The position numbers were made by a program, and so were the translations under genes. A stretch of 64,000 nt of DNA. Source: Sporocytophaga sp. (GTDB taxonomy: Bacteria > Bacteroidota > Bacteroidia > Cytophagales > Cytophagaceae). The notes below the pieces were generated by a model. It saw nothing but the letters and a program-made list of their open reading frames with translations, made no database searches and was not told the DNA's origin. Of this stretch, positions 1 through 10,096 are shown one piece after another. The DNA is taken from the NCBI GenBank assembly GCA_024707265.1, contig JANQAB010000010.1, forward strand, positions 1 to 64,000, read 5' to 3'. The number at the start of each line of letters is the position of its first letter. Position 1 is the stretch's first letter.

Positions 1-766
1 GGGAAGGTACTTTAATGAATAATATGCTGTTTAGGTTTAAATGGAAGAATTCTATAATTCTTTTGGATCGGGGGGGTGGATATTTCTCTACTTGCAAGGT
101 CATTCTTAGTGGAAATTCCGGTTTTTGTATCCGAATAAAAGCTTCCCAATCAAATTTTGCAAAAAAAGCATTATCAAATCCTTTATCTGATTTTATAACA
201 GAATGGTGTGCGAGTGAAGAAGAGCGGAGTACATGTAAAAGAAATAAAGTAGACAGCGAATCATGTAATGTCAGGGTAACCAAGATAATGTTAAGAAATG
301 GCGAAACCGAAATCCTAGTGAGTACGCTTTTCGATACGGCTTTAATAAATGAAAAAGCAATACAGGAATTATATCATCTGCGATGGGGAGTAGAAGAAGG
401 TTTTAAGAAATTAAAACCTAAAATGAAGTTAGAACAGTTTGGATGTAGGCGTTATGAAGGTATTTATCAGGAGTTTTATTCCCACATTTTTATGATGAAT
501 TTAGTGGAATTAGTTGCTAGAGATGCAGGTGAAGAAATAACAAAGAAAACAAAGGAGAGAAAGTTAAAATATAAATACAATTGGCAAAATGCGTTTAGAT
601 ATTTAAGAAATAAATTCATTGATATTTTTCACTTAGGAGAATTTATAAGTAGTCTGGAGTATTAATAGAGAAGATATCAGGGGCTTTAATAGCTATTAAA
701 GAAAATAGAATGTTTGACAGAAATCCCAACAGATATAAATCAAGATCTACTCAATGCTATAAGTAG
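1..766 (+). pseudogene. IS4-family transposase, C-terminal part, 5' end outside window
   Basis: The reading frame is open from the first bases of the window, so the gene starts upstream. A DDE-type transposase is indicated by an Asp in ILLDRGGGYFS (second catalytic Asp) and by the IS4 signature Y-2-R-3-E-6-K, seen as YHLRWGVEEGFKKLK. The frame stops at 663-665. The -1 frame continues from about 662 to 766 with a basic tail (LIEKISGALIAIKENRMFD) of the kind that ends such transposases. I infer a frameshift near 660 and a probably inactive copy. It is a different IS4-family type from the one at 41956-43355. I could not define its right inverted repeat. Confidence 0.75.
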
Positions 767-1028
767 TTCTTTAAAAAGAAAATTTTCGGTTTTTTTATAA
801 AAATTCTTCAATCGAAAAATTGAGGCTTGTATACTATTATCCATTATCAAGAATTAACCTAAAATATTCCTTCCTGTTTCATATTCTTTATACAGTGACA
901 AGGAAATACCCTATTATTTTAAATTTATTGACTTATCCTATATTTTGTTAATTCCTAATTTGAATAGCATTGGTCGGGGGACAAGCCACGGAGGAGTAGA
1001 TTCAAATTAATCACAAGCTTAAAACAAA

Positions 1029-1791
1029 ATGAACAACAATATATCCCAAATTCCGAATAACGTTCAGGACAGAAATAGTGAAGCGTGGAAGAAGCTATGT
1101 GAATACGTGGAGTATGTAGCAAAAAATGACCTGGATGTATTTGTTCCACGAGAATATCTCGGAGATGAATTATTTGCACAAATATTCACACTTCCTGAAT
1201 CAATCGGGAAATTAAAAAAGGTTAAGAAAATATGGTAATATGGCAGTAAACTTAAAAGAATACCTCCGGAAATCGGGCAAATGGAATCCCTCGAATACTT
1301 TGATCCATATACTTCTTACGATTTACATTGGTTTCCTTATGAAATTACAAAGTGCAAAAATCTAAATAGATAGCACGATAAGTACCAGGGCATTATATGG
1401 TAATTTTAGAAATAGGATGCAATTTCCTCAATTGAATCATAACCCGGTAAGGTATGAAGGAGCTACTTTACAATGTAGTGTCTGTGAAAAGGAAATCTCC
1501 TATGAGGAAACTGATCAATTCTGGATTACTTTAAGAAAAGGTACAGATGTTGTTCTACTCCTTTCAAACTTATGTTCAGAGGATTGTAAAATAAAACTAC
1601 CTACCCCTCCGAAAGGATATGTTCAATATCCTCATAAAGGTGGAGGAGATTTAAAGCAACCTTCTTATGAAGAATGGGAAGAAGCCAATGTAGTCAAATT
1701 TAAACTTGATGATATAAAAGAATCAATTGAAAAAAGTAAAGATGAAATACCTCCACTTTTAAAATTGATAAATAAGATATGGGAAAAGTAA
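1029..1791 (+). pseudogene. Leucine-rich-repeat protein gene, broken by one stop and one frameshift
   Basis: The first segment (1029-1238) has an LRR motif, LPESIGKLKKVKKIW, and stops at TAA 1236-1238. The same frame then resumes at once with YGSKLKRIPPEIGQMESLEY, another LRR, so the TAA is probably a TTA (Leu) nonsense mutation. That frame ends near 1371 (KCKNL). A second frame carries on as DSTISTRALYGNFRNR into the segment whose first Met is at 1417. The last part (1417-1791) holds a short CxxC motif (CSVCEKE), a later Cys pair region and an acidic tail. Together these read as one cytoplasmic LRR protein of about 250 residues. The stretch from 1417 alone has an ATG and could be expressed as a 124-residue fragment. 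Confidence 0.7.
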
Positions 1792-2444
1792 AGTGCATCT
1801 ACGTCTTACTATTATCAGCTTTTATCATTAGCTGTAAATCCGAAACAGAGGGCAAGAAGACGACAATAGAAAGTAAAACTGATATTATAAATAAAGTCGA
1901 TCAACATATCAATAAAATTATCTCTGATACAACCATTGATATAAGGAATCGTGTTTTTGAATTTGGATCTACAACCCACCTAAATGATTGCAGCTTTTAC
2001 TTTGAGTGCGATTGCTGTTCCGGAGAATTTCTTTTTAAACCCGATTATTCTTTTTATTATGTTGATCACTGCATAGAAGACTTAACTGTTACAAGAGGAA
2101 CATATCACGTTAATAATAACTTCCTATATCTAAGCTCTGACAGTATCCGAGTACATGAACTCTATAATTGGGAACATGAAAATGATACATTAGCAGTAGA
2201 ATACATTCTTACGGACAGTATCATAAAGCCTTATAAAATGCAATTTTCAATTCACAAATGTGAATCAAAAATCAAGTTGGTTGATATAGAAGACCCGGCA
2301 TTTGTATCGTTGAGCAGTGCCAAAAACCAGGATTCTATATTGACAACATTAATGGAAAAGGGAATCATAAAAAGGTTTGTACATAAGTCACCATCACCGG
2401 ATGAATTTAATTCTGACTTCCGTAAGCAAAGAAAATTTAATTAA
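1779..2444 (+). CDS. Hypothetical lipoprotein
   Basis: A protein of 221 residues with a short basic start, a hydrophobic core and a lipobox ending in Cys (AFIISC), so it is predicted to be lipid-anchored. The mature part is rich in polar residues, with a Cys cluster (CSFYFECDCC) near residue 75. I do not recognise the family. Its ATG lies 13 bases inside the end of the upstream broken LRR frame, so the two were probably co-transcribed. The gene itself is intact. Confidence 0.7.
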   Translation: MGKVKCIYVLLLSAFIISCKSETEGKKTTIESKTDIINKVDQHINKIISDTTIDIRNRVFEFGSTTHLNDCSFYFECDCCSGEFLFKPDYSFYYVDHCIEDLTVTRGTYHVNNNFLYLSSDSIRVHELYNWEHENDTLAVEYILTDSIIKPYKMQFSIHKCESKIKLVDIEDPAFVSLSSAKNQDSILTTLMEKGIIKRFVHKSPSPDEFNSDFRKQRKFN

Positions 2445-2470
2445 CTTGAAGATCGTAAAAGACTAACAAG

Positions 2471-2983
2471 ATGAAAGAACTGGGGAATAATCTATGGTTG
2501 AGGAATGAAGGAAATAAATATTATATCTTAAGAAGACCTCCGTATCAGGAAATGATTATTATGTGTTTCGCAGTGGTCATTTTTCTGATTACTGCCGTGT
2601 TGAGTTTGTTCTCAAATAAACTTTTACTTTGCTTAGGATCACTCTTTTGTCTTGCAGGAGCATTGTTTATTCTTTTAAAGAAAACAGAAGTAGTCATTGA
2701 TTTTGACTCTAATCATATACTTAAAAACGATAAAGTCTTTAAATGGACATATCGGAAGGCAAAAGCAATAAGTTTTCAAACTCATATTGCCTTATACATA
2801 CATATCAAAGAACAGAGCGAGGGGGATTTATTTTATCTGTGTACGGATATTCAGCGAGAGCAGGTTATAATAACAAAGCTTTCCGAACCTGAAGAAGGAA
2901 ATAATCTGATAAAGATCTTACAGAAGAAATTTCCTGATAGGATCGAAAAAAAAGGTACTAAATTAAACAATTCATATTTCTAA
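2471..2983 (+). CDS. Small membrane protein of unknown family
   Basis: A protein of 170 residues with two adjacent hydrophobic segments (about residues 27-48 and 51-68) and a hydrophilic C-terminal part of about 100 residues. The shape resembles small two-helix proteins with a cytoplasmic PH-like domain, but no motif proves this. It starts 26 bases after the lipoprotein gene on the same strand and probably shares its transcript. Confidence 0.6.
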   Translation: MKELGNNLWLRNEGNKYYILRRPPYQEMIIMCFAVVIFLITAVLSLFSNKLLLCLGSLFCLAGALFILLKKTEVVIDFDSNHILKNDKVFKWTYRKAKAISFQTHIALYIHIKEQSEGDLFYLCTDIQREQVIITKLSEPEEGNNLIKILQKKFPDRIEKKGTKLNNSYF

Positions 2984-3139
2984 AAATATCTTTTGATCGA
3001 AGTCTCCCCTGCATATCAATCATATCTCCTGCATTATGCCCGTCCTCTAATAGTCCACGTTTACAAACAAGGATTCCTGAGAAAAGCAATTATATAACTA
3101 TTTTAATACTCCTTCACCCCACTTCGTGTCTAAAAACCT

Positions 3140-3243
3140 ATTTGTCTGAACTGGGATCCATGGGATTGTAGGATAGACAGGATTATCTTCGATGTTTTAT
3201 CCTGTCTATCCTACAATCTTGTGAATACTGATTCAGATTATAT
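3140..3243. repeat. Long inverted repeat between genes
   Basis: A perfect 20-bp inverted repeat (GATTGTAGGATAGACAGGAT at 3164-3183, complement at 3199-3218) surrounds a 15-base loop. The arms extend imperfectly outward by about 25 bases (TGTCTGAAC... against ...GATTCAGA). No T-run follows, so it is more likely a dispersed palindromic element than a terminator. A related fragment occurs near 36656-36680. Confidence 0.7.
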
Positions 3244-3249
3244 TGATTT

Positions 3250-3326
3250 AGAGCACCCCCTTCAGGATCGTATGCTATTTGTTCGTTCTTATCTATAAAC
3301 ATGTGACCTCTTCGAGGCCAGAACTT
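3250..3326. repeat. Dispersed repeat with GACC/GGTC mini-palindromes (diverged copy)
   Basis: It shares the core of the clearer copies at 19205-19330 and 36690-36812: a GATCGTATG(C/T)TATTTG segment, ATCTATAAACAT, then a GACCTCTTCGAGG palindrome. This copy has decayed. No coding potential is seen. Confidence 0.6.
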
Positions 3327-3547
3327 ACTTCAAATAAGTTTGCTCCAAGACCTTTGATAAGCTTTTAAAGAATTAAATTTTTTTACTAGATTACTGTAAT
3401 TTATAATATGTGTCTTGTCGGAGGAAAGTGACATGATACAGGATTAAAAAAACAGGAGAAGTTTAATTTTTAAGGTTAAGGAGTACTATGGGAATAACAT
3501 TACATTTGGGATTTGATGATTTTTTTCCAAAGGGTACAGAACTTTGT

Positions 3548-3822
3548 GCTGGTTTAATTAAAAAACAAAAAGGAATGATAAGTAGAAAAAGTGCCCCATT
3601 ATTATTTAATGCAGCACTTTTGGAAAGTTTCCGTCCGGTGCAGACACCGGCCGGGGGAGGAGAATCTATCAATCACTGCTTAACCAAAAAAATTCTCTGT
3701 AATCTGTGATAAAGAAATATATTTTATCGTCTTTCAAATAAAATGATGCAGAAGTACATTAATTGTCGTCAGGCCAGGAAGGAGAAAAGAGCAAGTTTGA
3801 GCAACAGCAAGAGATGAATCGC
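3548..3822. repeat. RAYT-derived fragments and spacer unit
   Basis: 3548-3630 matches the 5' flank of the RAYT gene (compare 4439-4520) and runs into a REP hairpin at 3631-3660. Directly after it, 3661-3775 matches the 3' end of the RAYT gene, including about 30 C-terminal codons. Then 3776-3821 is a spacer (GAGCAACAGCAAGAG) that recurs near 19600, 19970, 34300, 36940 and 39480. Short open frames here are repeat artefacts. Confidence 0.8.
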
Positions 3823-4546
3823 CTCCCCGGCCGGTGTCTGCACCGGACTGAATCTATCAATCTCAAATTAACCAAAATATTCTCTGTAATCTGTGATAAA
3901 GGAATATCTCTTATCACCTTTCAAATAAAATGACGCAGAAGACCATTGGTAATCTTCAGGCCTTTTAACTAAGTTCCAATTAACTCCTAACGGATTATTA
4001 TGAATGTAATCAATCTTTTGTTCCACCTTTTTCTTACTATTCATTAGTATTGCCATTGGATCCCTTTTCCATATCCTGTAATTTCTATCCTTTGTGTTTT
4101 CAATAAAATAATCCAGAACCTTAGGATGATGTTCTTTCAAATCATTCACAAAATGATGGGCCGTAATCTTATTAAAACTTGCACTTGGTTTTTCCTTTCC
4201 ATTTAGCTTGTTTAGTTTCCAAATCAAATGAAGATGATTCGGCATAATGACGAAACAATAAATAGTTACCAATTCTTTCTCTACTAGTTCTTTCATTAGA
4301 TCGATAATGAATTCCTTATATTTATCCGGAGAGAGCAATGATTTCCAATCTTTAATTGTATCAGTCCAAAAGTAAACCTCCTCAAGATTCATCTGGGAAA
4401 TACGACGTTCCTTTAATAAAAAATTATGCATAATTATTAGCTGGTTAAATTCAGAGTAAAAAGGAATGATAAGTAAAAGTGATTCAGTATTATTTAATGC
4501 AGCACTTTTGGAAAGATTCCGTCCGGTGCAGACACCGGCCGGGGAG
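3823..4546 (-). mobile_element. Complete RAYT element with REP-type inverted ends
   Basis: A 724-bp unit bounded by inverted copies of the same REP sequence: CTCCCCGGCCGG... at 3823 and the complement ending GGCCGGGGAG at 4546. The ends match over about 32 bp with one mismatch. Each end contains the hairpin CCGGTGTCTGCACCGG or its complement. Between them lies one RAYT gene on the minus strand. It is the only full-length member visible here and the apparent parent of the short copies listed below. Confidence 0.85.
3868..4431 (-). CDS. REP-associated tyrosine transposase (RAYT, Y1/IS200-like)
   Basis: A single-strand DNA endonuclease of the HUH Y1 family. It is 187 residues long, a normal RAYT size. 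The HUH motif is at H66-L-H68 (VIMPNHLHLIW) and the catalytic Tyr is Y142 in KIDYIHNNPLGV, which is typical of RAYTs. The N-terminal EEVYFWTDTIKDWKSLL is the usual first strand and Trp region. Known RAYTs recognise REP hairpins; here the gene is flanked by REP-like hairpins on both sides. Its last 20-30 codons recur in every short dispersed copy. Met14 is an alternative start. No frame damage is visible, so it may be active. Confidence 0.9.
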   Translation of the reverse strand: MHNFLLKERRISQMNLEEVYFWTDTIKDWKSLLSPDKYKEFIIDLMKELVEKELVTIYCFVIMPNHLHLIWKLNKLNGKEKPSASFNKITAHHFVNDLKEHHPKVLDYFIENTKDRNYRIWKRDPMAILMNSKKKVEQKIDYIHNNPLGVNWNLVKRPEDYQWSSASFYLKGDKRYSFITDYREYFG

Positions 4547-4713
4547 TTGGATTCATCTGGGAAATACGACGTTCCTTTAATAAAAAATTATGCATAATTA
4601 TTAGCTGGTTAAATTCAGAGTAAAAAGGAATGATAAGTAAAAGTGATTAAGTATTATTTAATGCAGCACTTTTGGAAAGATTCCGTCCGGTGCAGACACC
4701 GGCCGGGGAGTTG
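4387..4713. repeat. Tandem duplication of the RAYT 5' end and REP
   Basis: 4387-4550 is repeated at 4551-4713 with one clear substitution (GATTCAG against GATTAAG) and a few bases of drift at the end. Each copy carries the first 15 codons of the RAYT, its upstream region and a REP hairpin. The near identity implies a recent event. Confidence 0.9.
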
Positions 4714-5092
4714 TATGTACGCTGCAAAAATAAGTGTACCAGAAAGACATAAGATCCAGGCAACTTCTTTTACAAAAAGACGTAGGTTACAACATATTTT
4801 ATATATTTGCTATTGGGACTATTTTTAATGCTATTATTTTGTTTTTTAGTGGTGTACGGTACGTTTTTTACAGCATAAGATAATCCAAAGATTAATTATT
4901 CCTGGATAGTAAGGCTATTTCTGAAGGTTTATTGCTTTTGAGATAGTACTTACATTGAATGAATAGTAATATATAATTTTAAGATTTTAGTTTCCTGTTT
5001 ATGAATCCTATTGGTGGACTTAAATAAGGTTACTTTAATATTGGGAAGGTATCTTTTTAAGATATTTTTTATTGAAGACTAATATATAAACC
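4714..5092. other. Intergenic region upstream of sbcD
   Basis: AT-rich, with no REP sequence and no convincing gene. It must contain the sbcDC promoter. I could not find a convincing Bacteroidota TTTG / TAnnTTTG pair. Confidence 0.5.
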
Positions 5093-6337
5093 ATGAAATT
5101 CCTCCACACTGCTGACTGGCATATAGGACAATTATTTCACGAATTCGATCGTGCTTTCGAGCATCAACAGTTCCTAAATTGGTTGGTGCAAATAATAAAA
5201 GATCAAGAGATAGATGTATTATTAATAAGTGGTGACGTTTTTGACTTATCTAATCCATCTGCTTCATCAATCAAAATGTTCTATACATTTTTAAACAATG
5301 CGGTAAAAGCCAATCCTGAAATTCAAATCATAATCACCGCGGGCAACCATGATTCTGCTACACGTCTGGAGTCTCCAAAGCCATTATTGGAATCTTCCAA
5401 TATTCATATAGTTGGTGTGATAGAAAGGGATGAAAACGGATTGATCGATTATGCCAAAGTTATTATTCAAATAAAAGATCAATCAGGTAGTATAAAGGCT
5501 TGGTGTATTGCAGCACCCTTTCTAAGAATCGGAGATTATCCTGTAATACCTGATTGCAATAATCCTTATGCAGAAGGAGTTGCTGCATTTTATAAAGAGG
5601 CTTACGAGCATATAGCTGCCCAAAAACAGGCCGGTCAGGCCATCATCGCAATGGGACATTTGCATGCGCAACAAGCAGAGATTGGAGAAATAGATAAAAT
5701 GGAGCGGTTGATCATGGGGGGGATTGAATGCATTTCTGCTGCTTCTTTTCCTGAAGAAATTGCTTATGTGGCGCTTGGTCACATCCATAAAGCCCAACGA
5801 ATAGGAGGCAAGGAACACATTCGTTATAGTGGCAGCCCTCTACCAATGTCCTTTTCTGAAAGAAACTATAAACACCAGGTTATAACCTTCGAAATAGAAA
5901 ATGAACGAGTGAAAAACATTCAGGGAATAGAAATTCCGATGGCAGTTTCCGTTCTTAGTAAACCTGCAAAACATGCCCCCATTGAAGAAGTAATAATGGA
6001 ACTTAACAAGCTTCCTGATGCCGGAGAGAACCGAGAGATATCTCCTTATCTTGAAGTCCGTGTACTTGAAGATAAACCAGATCCTGCCCGTAGACATAAA
6101 ATTGAACAGGCTATCCAAGGAAAGCATGTACGTTTAGCTACGATTAATGTAAAAGCTCCCACAACTATATCAACAGAGCAAGTAAATACTGATGAACAGC
6201 AAAAGCTGGATGAGCTTAATCCTGTAGATGTCTTTTCAAAAATATATACATATACCTATGGAAATCCTGTTCCGGCCGATATGCTTCAATTGTTCAACCA
6301 GGTTACCCAAGAGGTAGCACAAACAAGTGATATATGA
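5093..6337 (+). CDS. sbcD: Exonuclease subunit SbcD
   Basis: The Mre11-like nuclease subunit of SbcCD, which cuts DNA hairpins and double-strand ends in the cytoplasm. It is 414 residues, the usual length. The calcineurin-like phosphoesterase motifs are in order: D8 and H10 in HTADWHIG, D48 in GDVFD, N85-H86-D87 in AGNHDS, then GHLHAQ and GHIHKA with metal-binding His residues. The C-terminal half fits the SbcD capping and C-terminal domains. The stop codon overlaps the start of sbcC (ATGA, 6334-6337), which suggests translational coupling. First gene of a six-gene plus-strand run. Confidence 0.97.
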   Translation: MKFLHTADWHIGQLFHEFDRAFEHQQFLNWLVQIIKDQEIDVLLISGDVFDLSNPSASSIKMFYTFLNNAVKANPEIQIIITAGNHDSATRLESPKPLLESSNIHIVGVIERDENGLIDYAKVIIQIKDQSGSIKAWCIAAPFLRIGDYPVIPDCNNPYAEGVAAFYKEAYEHIAAQKQAGQAIIAMGHLHAQQAEIGEIDKMERLIMGGIECISAASFPEEIAYVALGHIHKAQRIGGKEHIRYSGSPLPMSFSERNYKHQVITFEIENERVKNIQGIEIPMAVSVLSKPAKHAPIEEVIMELNKLPDAGENREISPYLEVRVLEDKPDPARRHKIEQAIQGKHVRLATINVKAPTTISTEQVNTDEQQKLDELNPVDVFSKIYTYTYGNPVPADMLQLFNQVTQEVAQTSDI

Positions 6338-9300
6338 AGATACTGGCTATACGAATAAAAAACCTGGCCTCGCTGGAAGGAATTACAGAGATTGATTTTA
6401 CAAAGGAACCTTTACGTACAGCAGGAATTTTCGCCATTACAGGTCCAACTGGTGCTGGTAAGTCTACAATACTTGATGCTTTATGTCTGGCTTTGTATGA
6501 ACAAACACCGCGTTACAGTAAATCCAACGATCGTAACCAAAGCATACAGGATATTTCAGGCAATGCGATCACACAAAGCGATCCCCGAAAAATTCTGCGT
6601 GATGGAGCTACTGATGGATATGCAGAGATAGATTTTGTAGGGGTGGATGGAAATCGTTACCGTGCACAGTGGAATGTAAGAAGAGCAAGAAATAGAGCCG
6701 ACGGTGCTTTGCAATCCCATCAAGTAGCTTTTAAAAACCTTGACACTAATATAGATGTTCAGGGGACAAAAACAGAAATATTGGCTTCTATCACGCAGAA
6801 AGTTGGACTTACTTTTGACCAATTTACCCGTGCTGTGTTATTGGCCCAGGGAGATTTTACTGCATTCCTCAAAGCACCTAACAGTGACAAATCGGAACTG
6901 TTGGAGAAACTTACCGGGACTCAAATATATTCTGAAATATCGAAACGCATTTTTGAGAATCACAGGAATGAGAGAGAGGATTTGAATTTACTTACTGCTC
7001 AAAAATCCGGGATCAATATTTTGAGTGAAGAAGAACTTGAAAGCCTGAACAAGCGCATGACTGAACTCGTTCAGCTGTTGCAGGATCATCAAAAAGCTGC
7101 CGATGCCTTGGGTAAAGAAATTGACTGGCATGAAAAGCTACAGATATTGCAAAAAGCTTTCAACGAATCGGGGCTTGCGCTTGAAATAGCCATCTCGCAA
7201 AAAGAAGAAGCTGCTGAGAGAGAACTAAAGCTTGCTCAGGTGAATCAGGTACAGCCTTTACGAGTGTGGGTTCAGGGACGGGATGATCAACAAAAATTAC
7301 TTGCAGATAAGGAAGTTAAACTAAAGGATCTTGAATCAGCGCTTCAATTGCAGGAAGAGGAACAAAAGAAGCAAAACGAGCAATTGAATAGTGCCCAGCA
7401 GAAGCTTGATTTGAAAACAAAAGATCAGGAGCAGGCACAGCCCTTGTTGAATCAGGCCAAACAACTCGATACACAGTTGAAAGACCGTGTGCTGCAACTG
7501 CAAACGGCTAAGATCGATTTGCAGCAGGCAAAGGAAATATTTACTAACCAGGAAGAACAAATTCAAAATTATCAACAACGGGCAGAACAATTACAACAAT
7601 CGATTGGACGATTAGAAGCCTATAGTATCCAGCATCAAAGCAGAAAATCACTTGCTGAAAATGATCAACTTGTTTTGACAACACTGACAGATGCCCAGGC
7701 TACTTTGCAGGAGGAACAGCAGTTATATGAGGAGATAAGGAGAATACAAGAAATACTTGAAAGGAAACATGCAGAAGAACAAAAACAATTGGAAGTATTG
7801 GATCGCGCCAGGGAATCAGAGCTGAAACTTGCTGGTGTATACCTTCAATTACAAAAGAAGGTTTCATCTGTTAATAGCGCTGCTCTTCAACAGAGTAAAA
7901 AAGAAGTAGAGGAACAAGTAATGGAAGCCATACAGGCTGTTGCCGACTGGAAAACATTGTTTGAGGCGACCACTGCACATAAAAAAGCGATAGATAATTT
8001 AACGATCAATAAAGAAGAACAAGAAAACATTCGAAAAAGTATACAAGACGCCACCAAAGAATTAGAATCTTCTCAAACCAGAAGGGATTTAGCTTTCAGA
8101 TCATGGGAAATCGCTAAGCAGGAATTATCTCAAGATGTTGTTAATCTCAGGCAGCAGCTTACAGAAGATGAGCCTTGTCCTGTTTGCGGAAGCACAGAAC
8201 ATCCTTATGCCTCACATGATCCTCGTCTGGATAAAGTATTGTCCAGATTGGAAGCAGATTTCAAGCAACAGGAATTGCAGCACCATGAGGCATTAACAAT
8301 ACATACTACCTTACAGGAAAAGCGGAGACAATTAGAGAAAGATAATGCCAGTCTTTCCAGTGAACAGTTGTTACAAGAGCAAAGTATAAGCGAATACAAG
8401 AAAAATTGGAGTCGCTTTACACGATACATCGAAGCAGAAAACCGTCCGAGTGAAGAAGTCTCCGGTTGGTTAAAACAGCAGCTTACTGCATCCCAGAATC
8501 AGCACAAGAAACTTCAGGAGGAATATGATCTATGGCAAAAACAACAGCTCGAGTTGGAAGAACATAAGAATCGCCATGAAAGTGCCAAAGAACATTACCG
8601 GGTAACGGAAGATACGTTGAAAGACCTGAGAAGAACCATCGAGTCCCACCAAGAAAAGCTGGAGCAGGCTCAAAAAGAACTTAGTAAAGCAGAACGAAAA
8701 CTAGCACAAACACAGGAAGCTCTTGCCTCTTATTTTACCAATAAAGACTGGCTTGAACATTGGAAGAAAGATGCTGATACCTTCACAAAACGAATAATAC
8801 AATTTGCCTCCGACTGGAAGGCTAACAAGGAAGGGCTTGATAGAAACAGGCGAGATCAGGAAGTATTGACCTCTACCATAAAGGGTGAAGAAAGTAATCG
8901 GGAACTATTAGCCAAGGAGGTAATTAAAAAAACAAAAGTTGCTTCAGAATTTTCTCAAGAATACGAAACGCTAATTGAGGAAAGAAAGCAGTTGTTTGAT
9001 GGGAGACCGACGGATGAAATAGAAGCACAATTAAAAGCAGCTATTGATAAAGCTCGTGAAGAGCTTGAACAACATAAAACGAAACAAGAACACCTTCGAA
9101 ATACCATTACCAGCTCTATAACCAAGCGGGATGAAGTAAAATTAGAAATTCTGCGTCTCTCAGATGAAATAAAGGAGTTGGACAGTAAAATCACTCAGTG
9201 GCTGACGTCATACAATGCCAACCAGAACCAACTACTTGCGAGAGAAGAAATGGAAGTTTTGTTGACTCTGCCCTATGAATGGATAGAAACAGAGCGCAAA

Positions 9301-10068
9301 TCTTTGCAACAATTGAATGACAGCTTACTAAAGGCGCAGACTGTATTAAATGGGCACAAAACAGCACTGGAAAAACATCAAGAACATCCCTTATCGCAAC
9401 GATCGATGGAGGCTGTAATCGAACTGTTGACAGAAACCCGATCGATGTTACAGGACACTGTACGAGAAGATACAGAAGCCAAATTTCGTCTTAAACATGA
9501 CGCCAACAATAGGAAAAAGGTAGGTGCCTTACTGGAACAGATAACTGTCAAAGAAAAGGTGGTAGATAACTGGGCAAAACTCAATCATGTGATTGGTTCG
9601 GCCGATGGTAAAAAGTTTAGACAGGTGGCACAGGAATATACACTTGATGTATTACTTGAATATACCAATGTACAACTGGATATGCTTAGCAAACGGTATG
9701 TATTGCAACGTATTCCAGGCAGTCTGGGCTTGCAGGTGATTGATCAGGACATGGGAAAAGAAGTGCGTACTGTCAATTCGCTTTCTGGTGGCGAATCCTT
9801 TTTGGTATCACTGGCGCTGGCCCTTGGGCTTGCATCCCTTTCTTCCAGCCGCATGCAGGTAGAGTCTCTGTTTATTGATGAGGGCTTTGGATCCCTCGAC
9901 CCAAATACGCTTAACATTGCGATGGATGCGCTGGAACGCCTACATAACCAGGGACGCAAGGTAGGGGTGATCTCGCACGTGCAGGAAATGACGGAACGGA
10001 TACCGGTACAGATTAAGGTGAGTAAGCAGCAAAGTGGGAGGAGTATGGTGAAGGTGATTGGCCTATGA
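6334..10068 (+). CDS. sbcC: Exonuclease subunit SbcC (Rad50-like ATPase)
   Basis: The SMC-like ATPase partner of SbcD. It is 1244 residues. Walker A GPTGAGKST lies at residues 37-45. Two long Gln/Glu/Lys-rich coiled-coil arms flank the zinc hook CPVC at 615-618. The ABC signature LSGGE is at 1150-1154 and Walker B LFIDEG at 1179-1184. The complex processes palindromes and broken ends. This matters here because the genome is full of REP hairpins. It overlaps sbcD by 4 bases, and the next gene's ATG is 28 bases after its stop. Confidence 0.97.
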   Translation: MKILAIRIKNLASLEGITEIDFTKEPLRTAGIFAITGPTGAGKSTILDALCLALYEQTPRYSKSNDRNQSIQDISGNAITQSDPRKILRDGATDGYAEIDFVGVDGNRYRAQWNVRRARNRADGALQSHQVAFKNLDTNIDVQGTKTEILASITQKVGLTFDQFTRAVLLAQGDFTAFLKAPNSDKSELLEKLTGTQIYSEISKRIFENHRNEREDLNLLTAQKSGINILSEEELESLNKRMTELVQLLQDHQKAADALGKEIDWHEKLQILQKAFNESGLALEIAISQKEEAAERELKLAQVNQVQPLRVWVQGRDDQQKLLADKEVKLKDLESALQLQEEEQKKQNEQLNSAQQKLDLKTKDQEQAQPLLNQAKQLDTQLKDRVLQLQTAKIDLQQAKEIFTNQEEQIQNYQQRAEQLQQSIGRLEAYSIQHQSRKSLAENDQLVLTTLTDAQATLQEEQQLYEEIRRIQEILERKHAEEQKQLEVLDRARESELKLAGVYLQLQKKVSSVNSAALQQSKKEVEEQVMEAIQAVADWKTLFEATTAHKKAIDNLTINKEEQENIRKSIQDATKELESSQTRRDLAFRSWEIAKQELSQDVVNLRQQLTEDEPCPVCGSTEHPYASHDPRLDKVLSRLEADFKQQELQHHEALTIHTTLQEKRRQLEKDNASLSSEQLLQEQSISEYKKNWSRFTRYIEAENRPSEEVSGWLKQQLTASQNQHKKLQEEYDLWQKQQLELEEHKNRHESAKEHYRVTEDTLKDLRRTIESHQEKLEQAQKELSKAERKLAQTQEALASYFTNKDWLEHWKKDADTFTKRIIQFASDWKANKEGLDRNRRDQEVLTSTIKGEESNRELLAKEVIKKTKVASEFSQEYETLIEERKQLFDGRPTDEIEAQLKAAIDKAREELEQHKTKQEHLRNTITSSITKRDEVKLEILRLSDEIKELDSKITQWLTSYNANQNQLLAREEMEVLLTLPYEWIETERKSLQQLNDSLLKAQTVLNGHKTALEKHQEHPLSQRSMEAVIELLTETRSMLQDTVREDTEAKFRLKHDANNRKKVGALLEQITVKEKVVDNWAKLNHVIGSADGKKFRQVAQEYTLDVLLEYTNVQLDMLSKRYVLQRIPGSLGLQVIDQDMGKEVRTVNSLSGGESFLVSLALALGLASLSSSRMQVESLFIDEGFGSLDPNTLNIAMDALERLHNQGRKVGVISHVQEMTERIPVQIKVSKQQSGRSMVKVIGL

Positions 10069-10096
10069 ATTACACAAACAAAACTTTTTAAATGTT

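Noticed and set aside
955..1179. Minus-strand frame of 74 residues
   Set aside because: Antisense to the broken LRR gene, without protein-like features.
3463..3709. Overlapping frames of about 70 residues on both strands
   Set aside because: They lie wholly in RAYT-derived repeat sequence and include REP hairpin codons (RPVQTPAG). The same frames recur in other copies.
10058..10096. TTG start for the first OLD gene overlapping sbcC
   Set aside because: The family N-terminus (MYISSLKIKNYRG) begins at ATG 10097; the 13 extra residues look like unrelated sequence.
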